Shown piece after piece: positions 30,124 through 38,267 of a stretch of DNA of 64,000 bases (positions are counted from its first letter, which is position 1; each line of letters begins with the position of its first letter). The stretch is taken from the NCBI GenBank assembly GCA_014804675.1, contig JAAUZH010000009.1, forward strand, positions 159,684 to 223,683. The letters run 5' to 3'. The notes beneath the pieces were generated by a model that saw nothing but the letters and a program-made list of their open reading frames with translations, was not told where the DNA came from and did not search any database. This stretch comes from Lachnospiraceae bacterium (lineage in GTDB: Bacteria > Bacillota > Clostridia > Lachnospirales > Lachnospiraceae). Position numbers and translations under genes: made by a program.

Positions 30124-31314
30124 GTGTCAGGAAGAAAGAAGAGCAGAAAACATAATGAATATTTCTTCGATTATACCTTGCTGTTTATCGTGCTGTTTTT
30201 ACTTGGGTTTGGTTTGGTAATGCTTTATTCCACCAGCTCCTATGAGGCTGCTTTGGACTATGGGGATTCAGCCTATTATTTAAAAAAGCAACTGTTTTCC
30301 ACAGCGCTTGGGATAGTATGCATGGTCATAGTGTCAAGAATCGACTATCATTTCTGGGAAAACTTTGCTGTGCTCGGTTACATAGCGGCAGTAGTGCTGA
30401 TTTTATTAGTGCTTTCGCCTTTAGGACACGAAGTAAAAGGAGCAAGGAGATGGCTCAGGATTGGCCCCCTGTCCTTACAGCCGGCAGAAATCGCCAAGCT
30501 TGCCATGATCTTATTTCTGGCAGTATTGGTATGCAAGATGGGAAAGGGAATCCGCACATGGAAAGGATTTGGCCTGGCAGTAGGGGCGGCAGTTCCTATC
30601 TGTCTTTTAATCTGGAAGATAACTAACAATTTAAGTTCTGCCATTATTGTTGGAGGAATTGCAGTGCTGATGGTATTTGTAGCAGCACCGGATTATAAAA
30701 GGTTCGTGCTGATGGCTCTGGGGGTGTGCGCAGCAGCGGCTCTTATTGTATTTATTATTGTAAAAAATGCAGAAAGCCAGGCGGATGCAGCGGTGGATGG
30801 CGGAATTCAGTCGGATGCAGGATTCCGTGGGGATCGTATCATTGCATGGCTGGACCCGGAAAAATATGCTTCTGATGAAGGCTTCCAGACACTGCAGGCG
30901 CTGTATGCCATTGGTTCCGGCAATCTTTTTGGAAAGGGATTGGGCCGTTCCATGCAAAAGCTGGGATTTCTGCCGGAAGCCCAGAATGATATGATTTTCT
31001 CCATTATTTGTGAGGAGCTTGGGCTTTTTGGAGCCTTGTCCATTATATTGCTTTTTATCCTTCTGATTTGGAGGTTCATGGTAATTGCCAATAATGCCAC
31101 CGATTTATTCGGGGCGCTTTTGGTGGTAGGAGTGCTGGGACATATAGCCATTCAGGTAATCCTGAACATTGCGGTAGTGACCAATACCATACCGAATACA
31201 GGAATTTCCCTGCCCTTTATCAGCTATGGAGGTACATCTGTTTTGTTCCTTCTTTCGGAAATCGGGCTTGTGCTAAGCGTATCAAAGGGCATTCGGTTAA
31301 ATGATGTAGGATGA
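30124..31314 (+). CDS. ftsW: SEDS-family glycosyltransferase FtsW/SpoVE
   Basis: 396 residues, ten membrane segments. GTG start after AAGAGGAAGG. SEDS marks are KGARRWLRIGPLSLQPAEIAKLA, with the catalytic-loop acidic region after it, FLPEAQNDMIFSIICEELG and GISLPFISYGGTSV. Polymerises glycan with a class B PBP. The murD and murG genes that often flank it are absent here; murD normally lies between mraY and ftsW. It could equally be SpoVE, the sporulation paralogue. Confidence 0.92.
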   Translation: MSGRKKSRKHNEYFFDYTLLFIVLFLLGFGLVMLYSTSSYEAALDYGDSAYYLKKQLFSTALGIVCMVIVSRIDYHFWENFAVLGYIAAVVLILLVLSPLGHEVKGARRWLRIGPLSLQPAEIAKLAMILFLAVLVCKMGKGIRTWKGFGLAVGAAVPICLLIWKITNNLSSAIIVGGIAVLMVFVAAPDYKRFVLMALGVCAAAALIVFIIVKNAESQADAAVDGGIQSDAGFRGDRIIAWLDPEKYASDEGFQTLQALYAIGSGNLFGKGLGRSMQKLGFLPEAQNDMIFSIICEELGLFGALSIILLFILLIWRFMVIANNATDLFGALLVVGVLGHIAIQVILNIAVVTNTIPNTGISLPFISYGGTSVLFLLSEIGLVLSVSKGIRLNDVG

Positions 31315-31400
31315 AGAAAAAAGACACATTTTAAAAAAATCTGCATAGGATAGAAATAGATTTGGATTTCCTTGACTAGAAAATGCTTAGAAGGTGGAAT

Positions 31401-32654
31401 ATGAAGTCTATTGATATCACAGGTGGAAATACCTTATGCGGAGAAGTGAGCATACAGGGCTCAAAGAATGCAGCACTGCCACTGTTAGCGGCATCTGTAC
31501 TGATAAAGGGCATAACGGTGATACATAATTGTCCAAGGATAACAGATATCTTTTCCATGATTAAGATATTGGAAAGCATAGGCTGCAAAGTAAGGTTCAC
31601 AGGGCACTGCCTGGAAATAGATGCAAAAGACATTACCAGTACCGCACTGCCGGCAGAATATGTAAAGGTCATGCGTTCCTCTATTATTTTCATAGGAGCC
31701 ATGCTTGGAAGAGAAAAAGAAGTATCCATTCATTATCCGGGAGGCTGTGTGATAGGAAACCGTCCTATTGATATGCATCTTGAAGCGCTTAAAAGGCTTG
31801 GAGTGGAATTTACGGAGGCAGAAGAGACTATACAGGCAAAGGCCGGAAGGCTTGAGGGAAATGAAATTTTTCTTCCTTTTCCCAGCGTAGGGGCTACCCA
31901 GAATGTTGTTTTAGCAGCGGTGCTTGCAAAAGGCACCACCGTCATTAAAGGAGCGGCAAAGGAACCGGAAGTAACGGAGGTCTGCCGTTTCTTGCAGAAG
32001 GCAGGGGCGAAGATTCATGGAATTGGCACGGAAATTCTGGAAATCGAAGGAGTGCCATTCCTGAAGGAAATAGAATTTACCGTAGTGCCTGACCGGATTG
32101 TTGCCGGCACCTACCTGCTGGCAGGAGCTGCAACAAGAGGCGCAGTCCTTTTGGAAAATGCCCCGGTAGGGCAGATGGATTCGCTGCTTCTTATGTTAAA
32201 AAATCTGGGAGCAAAAATTCATGTGGAGAAAGGGCAAATCTTTTTAAACGGAGAAGAAGCGGAACGTTCCATCCCCTTTATAGAAACAAGGGTTTATCCC
32301 GGATTTCCCACAGATCTTCAATCTCCGCTCATGGCAGTGTTAGCCACGGCAGACGGAGTCAGCATTATACGGGAAACTATTTTTGAAGACCGTTTCCGTG
32401 TGGCAAAGGAACTGAACCGGATGGGAGGCAGAATCTTCCTAAAGGAAAATCAGGCGTTGATTTACGGTGTGAAGAAGCTGAAAGGCATGAAAGTGACGGC
32501 GGAAGAACTGCGGGGAGGGGCTGCCCTGGTAATTGCCGGACTATTGGCGGAAGGAAGAACGAAGATTGAAGGTCTTTCCTATATCGAGAGAGGTTATGAA
32601 GACATTGTAAGAGATTTGAAATGCTTGGGAGCTAAGATTGAAAAAAGTGAATGA
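31401..32654 (+). CDS. murA: UDP-N-acetylglucosamine 1-carboxyvinyltransferase
   Basis: First committed step of peptidoglycan synthesis. 417 residues. SKNAALPLLAAS carries the catalytic Lys, and the fosfomycin-target Cys is in GGCVIGNRPID (~116). TDLQSPLMAVLA and LRGGAALVIAGL are typical. I start at MKSIDITGG, after AGGTGG. It overlaps ftsQ by 17 bases. Confidence 0.95.
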   Translation: MKSIDITGGNTLCGEVSIQGSKNAALPLLAASVLIKGITVIHNCPRITDIFSMIKILESIGCKVRFTGHCLEIDAKDITSTALPAEYVKVMRSSIIFIGAMLGREKEVSIHYPGGCVIGNRPIDMHLEALKRLGVEFTEAEETIQAKAGRLEGNEIFLPFPSVGATQNVVLAAVLAKGTTVIKGAAKEPEVTEVCRFLQKAGAKIHGIGTEILEIEGVPFLKEIEFTVVPDRIVAGTYLLAGAATRGAVLLENAPVGQMDSLLLMLKNLGAKIHVEKGQIFLNGEEAERSIPFIETRVYPGFPTDLQSPLMAVLATADGVSIIRETIFEDRFRVAKELNRMGGRIFLKENQALIYGVKKLKGMKVTAEELRGGAALVIAGLLAEGRTKIEGLSYIERGYEDIVRDLKCLGAKIEKSE

Positions 32655-33378
32655 ACATTTTTTTATGAAAAACCGAATAAGGATATTGGTTGTTCTGGCA
32701 TGCATCATTTTCGTATGCTTCGGCCTCCTTTTCTTAATTGAACAATATAAGGTGACGGAAGTGGAAGTGACGGGAAATGAACATTATACAAAAGAAGAGA
32801 TACAGGAAATGGTATTAAAGGGCGGGCTTTCAGGGAACTCATTGTTTCTTGCACTGAAATATCACAACAGAGAAATTTCAGATGTACCGTTTATTGAATC
32901 CATGTCCGTGGAAGTGGTATCCTCCCATTCTATAAAGATTACGGTATATGAAAAGGCATTGGCAGGATGTGTGGGATATCTGGGAAAGTATATGTATTTT
33001 GACAGGGAAGGCATTGTGGTGGAAAGCTCGTCAGAGACTACGCCGGGCATTCCTCAGATTACAGGGCTGTCCTATGGATATATTGTATTGTATGAAAAGC
33101 TTCCGGTGGAGGATGATGAGATTTTTAAAGAAATACTGAGTATGACGCAGCTTTTGGAAAAGTATCAGATAAATGCGGATAAACTTCATTTCGATAAGGC
33201 GGGAAATATGACCTTGTATTTTGGAGAGGCAAAAGCTGCTTTGGGCACAAAAGAGCATATAGACCAGAAGGTCATGCAGTTAAGCCATATTTTGCCGGAA
33301 TTGGAAGGAAAATCAGGGGTGCTTCACATGGAAGATTATGAAGAGGGCACAGAAAGAGTATCTTTTAAGCCCGAATAA
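32638..33378 (+). CDS. ftsQ: Division protein FtsQ/DivIB
   Basis: 246 residues if the TTG start is used (GGGAG seven bases upstream, inside murA). One membrane span (~13-33) leads to an external POTRA domain (YKVTEVEVTGNEHYTKEEI) and a beta domain. Stabilises the FtsL/DivIC complex. Overlap with murA suggests coupling. An in-frame ATG at 32665 is an alternative start. Confidence 0.88.
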   Translation: MKKVNEHFFMKNRIRILVVLACIIFVCFGLLFLIEQYKVTEVEVTGNEHYTKEEIQEMVLKGGLSGNSLFLALKYHNREISDVPFIESMSVEVVSSHSIKITVYEKALAGCVGYLGKYMYFDREGIVVESSSETTPGIPQITGLSYGYIVLYEKLPVEDDEIFKEILSMTQLLEKYQINADKLHFDKAGNMTLYFGEAKAALGTKEHIDQKVMQLSHILPELEGKSGVLHMEDYEEGTERVSFKPE

Positions 33379-33415
33379 AAAAACGAATAAAAATACAAAA
33401 AAATAAAAATATTGG

Positions 33416-33444
33416 TTGATAATTTTCTTAAAAAATTATATGAT
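33416..33444 (+). promoter_or_regulatory. ftsZ promoter
   Basis: TTGATA, 17 bases, TATGAT in an AT-rich gap, about 43 bases before the ftsZ start. Confidence 0.75.
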
Positions 33445-33486
33445 AGAGTATATGGAATTTAAATGGGATTTGAAGGAGGAAGAACC

Positions 33487-34674
33487 TTGCTGGAAATTAA
33501 GTCAAATGATGCAGACGCTGCAGCTAAGATCATCGTTGTGGGTGTTGGTGGTGCAGGGAATAATGCTGTAAATAGAATGGTGGATGAAAATATTGATGGA
33601 GTTGATTTTGTTGGAGTGAATACGGACAAGCAGGCGCTTCAGCTTTGCAAGGCTCCCAAATTACTACAAATCGGTGAAAAGCTGACCAAAGGGCTTGGAG
33701 CCGGAGCAAAGCCCGAAATCGGTGAAAAGGCTGCCGAAGAGAGCATTGAAGAGATTACAGCTTCCTTAAAGGGTTCTGATATGGTATTTGTTACCTGCGG
33801 AATGGGAGGCGGTACCGGAACCGGTGCAGCTCCGGTAGTTGCCAAGGCTGCAAAGGATATGGGGATATTAACAGTAGGGGTCGTGACAAAGCCCTTTAAG
33901 TTTGAAGCAAGAACCCGTATGGAAAATGCAGTAAGCGGTATCGAAAGACTAAAGGAAAGCGTGGACACGCTGATTGTTATCCCAAATGATAAATTATTGG
34001 AAATTGTTGACAGAAGGACTACCATGCCGGATGCTTTGAAGAAAGCGGATGAAGTATTGCAGCAGGCAGTACAGGGCATTACGGACCTGATTAACGTACC
34101 TGCGGTTATCAACTTAGACTTTGCGGATGTACAAACGGTTATGAAAGATAAAGGAATTGCACATATCGGTATTGGGGTAGGCAAGGGTGATGATAAGGCA
34201 AGCGAAGCTGTGAAAATGGCAGTGGCATCTCCCCTTCTTGAGACCACCATTTCCGGCGCTACGCATGTTATCATCAATGTATCCGGAGATATTACACTGG
34301 CAGATGCATCGGATGCAGCAAGCTATGTACAGGATCTGGCAGGAGAAGATGTAAATATTATTTTTGGCGCCATGTATGATGAGACACAGACGGATACCTG
34401 CACCATTACAGTAATTGCTACCGGCTTAGAGCAGCCTGTTGCAATGCCTGTCAATAAGTTTTCAAATGGATTTGTACATAACGGTGTGGGACAAGGAGGC
34501 AAGAAGCCGGTTCCCACAAGTATTCTGGGGCAAAATCCAAATGCAGGCACCGGACCGATTCCTTCCATTACACCTATGAAGCCTTTGCAGGGAATCCAGA
34601 AGCCTGAGGCAGTAAAAAGCAACGTAGAGTCCCAGTCCCTGAAGATTCCGGACTTTTTACAGAGAAATAAATAA
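33487..34674 (+). CDS. ftsZ: Cell-division tubulin FtsZ
   Basis: About 395 residues. GTP-binding: [17 protein letters not shown] and the tubulin signature [13 protein letters not shown]7 loop [15 protein letters not shown]. The C-terminal peptide IPDFLQRNK binds FtsA/SepF-type partners. I start at TTG 33487, seven bases after GGAGG, because the ATG at 33463 lies before that site and would add a non-family leader. Confidence 0.97.
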   Translation: MLEIKSNDADAAAKIIVVGVGGAGNNAVNRMVDENIDGVDFVGVNTDKQALQLCKAPKLLQIGEKLTKGLGAGAKPEIGEKAAEESIEEITASLKGSDMVFVTCGMGGGTGTGAAPVVAKAAKDMGILTVGVVTKPFKFEARTRMENAVSGIERLKESVDTLIVIPNDKLLEIVDRRTTMPDALKKADEVLQQAVQGITDLINVPAVINLDFADVQTVMKDKGIAHIGIGVGKGDDKASEAVKMAVASPLLETTISGATHVIINVSGDITLADASDAASYVQDLAGEDVNIIFGAMYDETQTDTCTITVIATGLEQPVAMPVNKFSNGFVHNGVGQGGKKPVPTSILGQNPNAGTGPIPSITPMKPLQGIQKPEAVKSNVESQSLKIPDFLQRNK

Positions 34675-34696
34675 AATCATATATTCCATAAAATAG

Positions 34697-34733
34697 AAAA
34701 AGACTGTTTTCTTTAAGAAAGCAGTCTTTTTTT
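34697..34733 (+). terminator. Terminator after ftsZ
   Basis: AAAAGACTG and CAGTCTTTT arms with a short inner stem, followed by T-run. Separates the division cluster from the sporulation genes. Confidence 0.88.
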
Positions 34734-34774
34734 GTGGGAAAAAGTCGAGAAAAAAATGCGGTTTCTTCCTTTGT

Positions 34775-34808
34775 TTCGACAGCAATTGTAAAAGAAATTA
34801 TTTATACT
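34775..34808 (+). promoter_or_regulatory. spoIIG promoter with a Spo0A box
   Basis: TTCGACA (34775-34781) is the reverse complement of the Spo0A core TGTCGAA. TATACT (34803-34808) is a -10. AAGTCGAGA near 34741 may be a second weak box. Spo0A-P activates spoIIG from just such an arrangement in Bacillus (known). Confidence 0.6.
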
Positions 34809-34855
34809 AGTTCCATAAACAAAATCCACATTGGTTCCGGAAAGGAGAGAGAAGG

Positions 34856-35659
34856 ATTGTAACCGTATACATAGATGTAATATTTATTAAAAATGTTATA
34901 TTGGATTTTGCCCTCTTAATCGTTTTAAATAAAGCGTTAAAGGTTTCCAAAAGAACCCGGGACCTGTTTTTGGGAGCGCTGATAAGCGGGATAGGAGGTA
35001 TTTTTCCTTATTTCGTTCCAGTATCCCTGCCAAGGCCGGCAGTGATTTTTTTTGAATATATCTGTTTTCCGTTTCTTACCCTCCTGGTGGCATTTGGGAG
35101 GAAAACATGGCAGGATTTTTTTAAGACTTTTGGGCTTTTTTTAGGATTGAATTTTCTGGCGGGCGGATGCTTCCACTTTTTATATGAAAGATTTCCGTTT
35201 TTTAAACAGAACAGTTATCAGCTGGTCACTTTTTTTGCAGCATTCTTCTTTCTCTGTATGTTTATGAAAAAGGGAATGGAAATAATCAGAGGGAATTTTG
35301 TGGAAAAGCAGATTTATATTCCGGTTGTGCTCCAAGTGGGAGAGAAAAGCATTTCTGCCACAGGGCTTATGGATACGGGAAATCATTTAAAAGAGCCGAT
35401 TAGCCAGAAGCCGGTGATCATTATAGAAAAAGAGCTTCTAAGAAAGGAAGGAATCTGCCTTTCAGAAAATAACTTTTTTGCGATTCCTTACCATTCTATC
35501 GGAAATAAGGCTGGAATCATGCGGGGATTTATTGCAGAGGAAATTACAATTGGAAGAGAGCAGGATTCAAGAAAGCTGCAGCAGGTCATGATAGGGATTT
35601 GTGAAGAAAAATTAAGCGGGACAGGGGAATATTCCCTGATTTTAAACCCAATGTTATAG
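34856..35659 (+). CDS. spoIIGA: Sporulation sigma-E processing peptidase SpoIIGA, apparent ATT start
   Basis: Membrane aspartic protease that cleaves pro-sigma-E in the mother cell. About 267 residues: five membrane segments, then a soluble domain with the catalytic MDTGN motif. The protein similarity begins at [17 protein letters not shown], upstream of the first usual start codon in frame (TTG 34901). The codon placed 8 bases after AAAGGAG is ATT (34856-34858), giving the family N-terminus IVTVYID. It is 11 bases from sigE. Confidence 0.88.
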   Translation: MVTVYIDVIFIKNVILDFALLIVLNKALKVSKRTRDLFLGALISGIGGIFPYFVPVSLPRPAVIFFEYICFPFLTLLVAFGRKTWQDFFKTFGLFLGLNFLAGGCFHFLYERFPFFKQNSYQLVTFFAAFFFLCMFMKKGMEIIRGNFVEKQIYIPVVLQVGEKSISATGLMDTGNHLKEPISQKPVIIIEKELLRKEGICLSENNFFAIPYHSIGNKAGIMRGFIAEEITIGREQDSRKLQQVMIGICEEKLSGTGEYSLILNPML

Positions 35660-35670
35660 GAGGAGAGTAC

Positions 35671-36411
35671 ATGATTTTAAAAGTAGCCATTCCTGGAAAG
35701 GTGCAATTTAGGCTGGTAAAAAAAGAAGCCAGGTTTTTTCTGGGAAAGCAGGGAGAAATTCATTATATTGGAGGCGCTGAGGTGCTTCCTCCGCCTTTGG
35801 AAGCGGAAAAGGAAGGTGAGATGATCAGAAATCTTGGAACAGAAGAGGAGGACAGTGCAAAGGCAACCTTGATTGAGCATAATCTTCGCCTGGTGGTGTA
35901 TATAGCAAAGAAATTTGACAATACGGGAATTGGAGTAGAGGATTTGATTTCCATAGGAACAATAGGACTAATAAAATCAATCAATACTTATAATCCGGAT
36001 AAGAATATCAAGTTGGCAACTTATGCGTCCAGATGCATTGAAAATGAAATTTTGATGTATCTTAGGAGAAATAATAAAACAAAAATGGAGGTTTCCATTG
36101 ATGAACCCTTAAATGTGGACTGGGATGGAAATGAACTTTTATTATCGGATATTCTTGGCACGGAGGAAGATGTTATTTATAAGGATATCGAGGAGGAAGT
36201 GGAAAGGAATGTGCTGAAAAAGGCAATCGGAAAGCTGTCGGAACGGGAAAGAACAATCGTAAACCTGCGGTTTGGACTAAACCGGGAAGATGGCGAGGAA
36301 ATGACCCAGAAAGAGGTGGCAACCCTTCTTGGCATCTCTCAATCCTACATATCAAGACTAGAGAAAAAAATCATGAAAAGACTGAAAAGAGAAATGGCAA
36401 AAGAGGTATAA
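35671..36411 (+). CDS. sigE: RNA polymerase sigma-E (pro-sigma-E)
   Basis: 246 residues. The first ~30 residues form the basic/hydrophobic pro-sequence removed by SpoIIGA; then region 2 ([47 protein letters not shown]) and region 4 ([37 protein letters not shown]). Mother-cell sigma factor. AGGAGG precedes the ATG. Confidence 0.96.
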   Translation: MILKVAIPGKVQFRLVKKEARFFLGKQGEIHYIGGAEVLPPPLEAEKEGEMIRNLGTEEEDSAKATLIEHNLRLVVYIAKKFDNTGIGVEDLISIGTIGLIKSINTYNPDKNIKLATYASRCIENEILMYLRRNNKTKMEVSIDEPLNVDWDGNELLLSDILGTEEDVIYKDIEEEVERNVLKKAIGKLSERERTIVNLRFGLNREDGEEMTQKEVATLLGISQSYISRLEKKIMKRLKREMAKEV

Positions 36412-36413
36412 AA

Positions 36414-36456
36414 TCCCAGCCTTTTGTAAATCCTTTTAATATCAAGATGACTGGGA
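36414..36456 (+). promoter_or_regulatory. Hairpin masking the sigG ribosome-binding site
   Basis: TCCCAG (36414-36419) pairs with CTGGGA (36451-36456), which contains part of the GGGAGG site for sigG. In B. subtilis a leader hairpin dampens sigG translation (known), so a similar brake is plausible here. The stem is only six base pairs. Confidence 0.45.
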
Positions 36457-36468
36457 GGATAAACGAAC

Positions 36469-36765
36469 ATGGCAATGGGAAAAGTGGAAATATGTGGCGT
36501 AAATACAGCAAAGCTTCCTCTTCTGAAAAACGAAGAAAAGGAAGCTTTATTTGCGAAAATAAACGAGGGAGATAATGCAGCAAGAGAAAAATATATTGAA
36601 GGAAATCTAAGGCTTGTGCTCAGCATCATCAAACGCTTTTCAGGAAGCAATGAAAATGTGGATGATTTGTTTCAGATCGGCTGTATCGGCCTGATGAAGG
36701 CTATTGATAACTTCAATTCAGAGCTTGGGGTAAAATTTTCCACTTATGCTGTGCCGATGATATAA
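36469..36765 (+). CDS. sigG: Sigma-G, N-terminal 98 residues only; gene interrupted by prophage
   Basis: Forespore sigma factor, normally about 257 residues. MAMGKVEICGVNTAKLPLLKNEE and the region 2 segment FQIGCIGLMKAIDNFNSELGVKFSTYAVPMI are classical SigG. In the family this is followed by IGEIRRYLRD; here the next codon is TAA and the DNA turns into prophage sequence. Promoter-recognition region 4 and most of region 3 are missing. Upstream synteny (spoIIGA-sigE-sigG) is normal, so this is a gene cut by an insertion at codon 98, not a short gene. The 3' part should lie beyond the right end of the prophage, outside the window. Confidence 0.95.
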   Translation: MAMGKVEICGVNTAKLPLLKNEEKEALFAKINEGDNAAREKYIEGNLRLVLSIIKRFSGSNENVDDLFQIGCIGLMKAIDNFNSELGVKFSTYAVPMI

Positions 36766-36775
36766 GATAGTGGAG
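36750..36775 (+). other. Left prophage-chromosome junction (attL) inside sigG
   Basis: SigG homology holds through GTGCCGATGAT and is lost right after. The crossover is therefore within or just after 36756-36766. The exact core cannot be set without attR or an uninterrupted strain. Confidence 0.7.
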
Positions 36776-36786
36776 AAAGTAAAGAA

Positions 36787-36819
36787 TGGTACAAATATAC
36801 TGTGGTTTTGCTATATAAT
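36787..36819 (+). promoter_or_regulatory. Prophage TGGTACAA promoter, copy 1
   Basis: TGGTACAA (36787-36794), 19 bases, TATAAT (36814-36819). Twenty-some bases inside the element, reading into its first gene. Confidence 0.65.
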
Positions 36820-36842
36820 TGATGTATGGAGGTCGGTAATGC

Positions 36843-37046
36843 ATGAGCCTTAACAAAGCTATAACACACGGAAAAGAGCATAGAAAGCCATACAAGGGAG
36901 CAAAAGCCATAGACCGCACTTGCCGAAATCATGGAAGTTGCGAATGGTGCAAAGGAAATCGAACGCACAAAAACGATAAAAAGGCGTTACGGCAGATACA
37001 GGAACTTGAAGAATATAATTGCAACCCCTACCTAAAATTGCTATAA
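36843..37046 (+). CDS. Small Cys-rich phage protein
   Basis: 67 residues, basic. The core CRNHGSCEWCKGNRTHK has three Cys and several His, suggesting a metal-binding knuckle. I recall similar proteins as common small genes in Lachnospiraceae/Clostridia phages; function unknown. GGAGG lies ten bases upstream of the ATG; a nearer ATG at 36839 ends after four codons. Confidence 0.7.
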   Translation: MSLNKAITHGKEHRKPYKGAKAIDRTCRNHGSCEWCKGNRTHKNDKKALRQIQELEEYNCNPYLKLL

Positions 37047-37075
37047 TGAGGGAAATACATATCGGAGGATTGGAA

Positions 37076-37357
37076 ATGGAAAATAGGGATAATGTGAACG
37101 AAAAAGAGGAAAAAGAAGTGTTTGTGTTGGAGCTTCTTTCGGAGATTAAAAGGCAATCAAAACGGTGGATGATAGCGTTTTTTGTAGTGCTCGCATTGTG
37201 GGCGGCTACGATTGCCGGATTTGTACTTTTCTTGAATCAGTATGAGTTTGAAAGCTATACGCAAGATGGGGAAGGACAGAACTACATAAACCGCGATGTC
37301 GGAGGAGATGTATATAATGGGGCAGAAGTACCGGAGGATGAGCAAAAAGAACGGTAA
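37076..37357 (+). CDS. Small phage membrane protein
   Basis: 93 residues. An acidic N-terminus with ELLSEIKRQSKRW is followed by one membrane span (~33-53) and an acidic external tail. CGGAGG precedes the ATG. Its last 41 bases overlap a tiny basic ORF. No family recognised. Confidence 0.6.
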   Translation: MENRDNVNEKEEKEVFVLELLSEIKRQSKRWMIAFFVVLALWAATIAGFVLFLNQYEFESYTQDGEGQNYINRDVGGDVYNGAEVPEDEQKER

Positions 37358-37397
37358 AGCAAAAGGCGTGGCAAGAAGAAAGACGAAAAAGAAGTAG
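37317..37397 (+). CDS. Tiny highly basic protein overlapping the membrane protein gene
   Basis: 26 residues, about half Lys/Arg (MGQKYRRMSKKNGKAKGVAR...). GGAGGAG lies nine bases before its ATG, within the upstream gene in another frame. Could be a nucleic-acid-binding peptide; coding status rests on the RBS only. Confidence 0.4.
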   Translation: MGQKYRRMSKKNGKAKGVARRKTKKK

Positions 37398-37408
37398 GTG
37401 GTACATTC

Positions 37409-37621
37409 TTGAAAGTATGCGATTTTACAAGGAAAGAAATTGAATACTGTGTAAATGAATGCAACTTTACCGAACCGGAAGAAATATTGTTCCATATGAG
37501 GTGCAAAGACATACCACTTGAGCGGTGCGCCGAGGAAATGAATATCAGCGTTTCTACGGTAAAGCGGCTTAGCAAGAAAATGAAAAACAAGGTGTTTAGA
37601 GTGTGTGAGGGAATCTTTTAA
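37409..37621 (+). CDS. ArpU/sigma region 4-like phage HTH regulator
   Basis: 70 residues, TTG start seven bases after AGGTGG. EIEYCVNECNFTEPEEILFHM, then a helix-turn-helix CAEEMNISVSTVKRLSKKM. Resembles late-transcription regulators of the ArpU type and the C-terminal third of the GIY-YIG protein at 38264, of which it is a paralogue. A candidate activator for the repeated TGGTACAA promoters (inference). Confidence 0.7.
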   Translation: MKVCDFTRKEIEYCVNECNFTEPEEILFHMRCKDIPLERCAEEMNISVSTVKRLSKKMKNKVFRVCEGIF

Positions 37622-37638
37622 TAAGGATTCCCTTTTTT
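37608..37638 (+). terminator. Terminator after the HTH gene
   Basis: GGGAATC and GATTCCC arms followed by six T; begins inside the last codons. Confidence 0.9.
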
Positions 37639-37648
37639 ATTTAGGGTA

Positions 37649-37692
37649 TTGACAGCTTGTGGCTACAATGTTATTATTAGTATGTAGCTACA
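37649..37692 (+). promoter_or_regulatory. Promoter with two palindromic operators for the RHH gene
   Basis: TTGACA (37649-37654), 17 bases, TATTAT (37672-37677). TGTGGCTACA (37658-37667) in the spacer and the perfect palindrome TGTAGCTACA (37683-37692) after the -10 lie 25 bases apart centre to centre. A layout expected for autorepression. Confidence 0.75.
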
Positions 37693-37712
37693 AACTGAAA
37701 GGAGATGATATA

Positions 37713-37892
37713 GTGTCGCCCAAAATGGGACAAAAGCTGACAGACAATCCAAAAGATACTACTGTAAGGGCGAGAATGGACGCAGAAACTGTGAGAAAGT
37801 TGGATTGTTTGGCATCTGAACAAAATTCCGATAGGTCAAAGATTATCAGACAGGGGATTGAGATTCAGTATGAGCAAAGGAACAAAAAATAA
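37713..37892 (+). CDS. Ribbon-helix-helix regulator
   Basis: 59 residues from a GTG start (AAAGGAG ten bases upstream). DTTVRARMDAETVRKLDCLASEQNSDRSKIIRQGIE has the RHH pattern: a beta strand with alternating residues, then two helices. It probably binds the two palindromes in its own promoter. It may be an antitoxin-type repressor, but no toxin partner is visible next to it. Confidence 0.75.
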   Translation: MSPKMGQKLTDNPKDTTVRARMDAETVRKLDCLASEQNSDRSKIIRQGIEIQYEQRNKK

Positions 37893-37925
37893 AGGTTGCC
37901 CAGTCTGACAAACACAGCAACCTTT
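37891..37925. terminator. Hairpin after the RHH gene
   Basis: AAAGGTTGC and GCAACCTTT, nine perfect pairs, loop of 17. No long T-run follows, so termination is uncertain. Confidence 0.5.
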
Positions 37926-38007
37926 ATCACACCAAATCCACAAGGGATATTGATATTGCCTATCATATCATTTTCTCTGTGGAAATTCAAGTGGAAAGGA
38001 AAATGAT

Positions 38008-38154
38008 ATGAAGAAATATTATGAATTTAACCGCGAGGACTGCATCAAGGCAATAACAGAAATTATATCTAAAACAAGTGACCTTTGGATTCTATGGCAG
38101 ATTTACCGCTTTTCTACTGCAATGACAGAGCCAGAGAAAGGTGGTGCAGAATGA
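38008..38154 (+). CDS. 48-residue phage protein
   Basis: MKKYYEFNREDCIKAITEII...WILWQIYRF. Similar short proteins are frequent in clostridial phages; no function known. GGAAAGGAAAAT precedes. It ends in ATGA, overlapping the next ORF. Its own transcription signal is not obvious. Confidence 0.6.
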   Translation: MKKYYEFNREDCIKAITEIISKTSDLWILWQIYRFSTAMTEPEKGGAE

Positions 38155-38267
38155 GAGAAGATATAATCAAAATGATAACAGATATAAAATCAGAGTGTTT
38201 TATCAAAATGATATATGGTTTTGTGCGAAGATTACACAGGGAGGAAAAAGGAGGATTTACCATATGA
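38151..38267 (+). CDS. 38-residue basic/amphipathic phage peptide
   Basis: MREDIIKMITDIKSECFIKM... ending EEKGGFTI. Linked by ATGA overlaps to both neighbours (38151 and 38264), which argues that it is translated. The RBS of the next gene lies within it. No family recognised. Confidence 0.5.
   Translation: MREDIIKMITDIKSECFIKMIYGFVRRLHREEKGGFTI

Noticed and set aside
36843..37046. First prophage gene as an integrase or excisionase
   Set aside because: Too short for a recombinase, no catalytic Ser/Tyr pattern; a Cys-knuckle small protein. An excisionase role cannot be excluded but has no support.
37399..37431. Seventh TGGTACAT copy
   Set aside because: TGGTACAT, 19 bases, TACAAG fits loosely, but it overlaps the start and coding sequence of the HTH gene and the -10 is poor; not counted.
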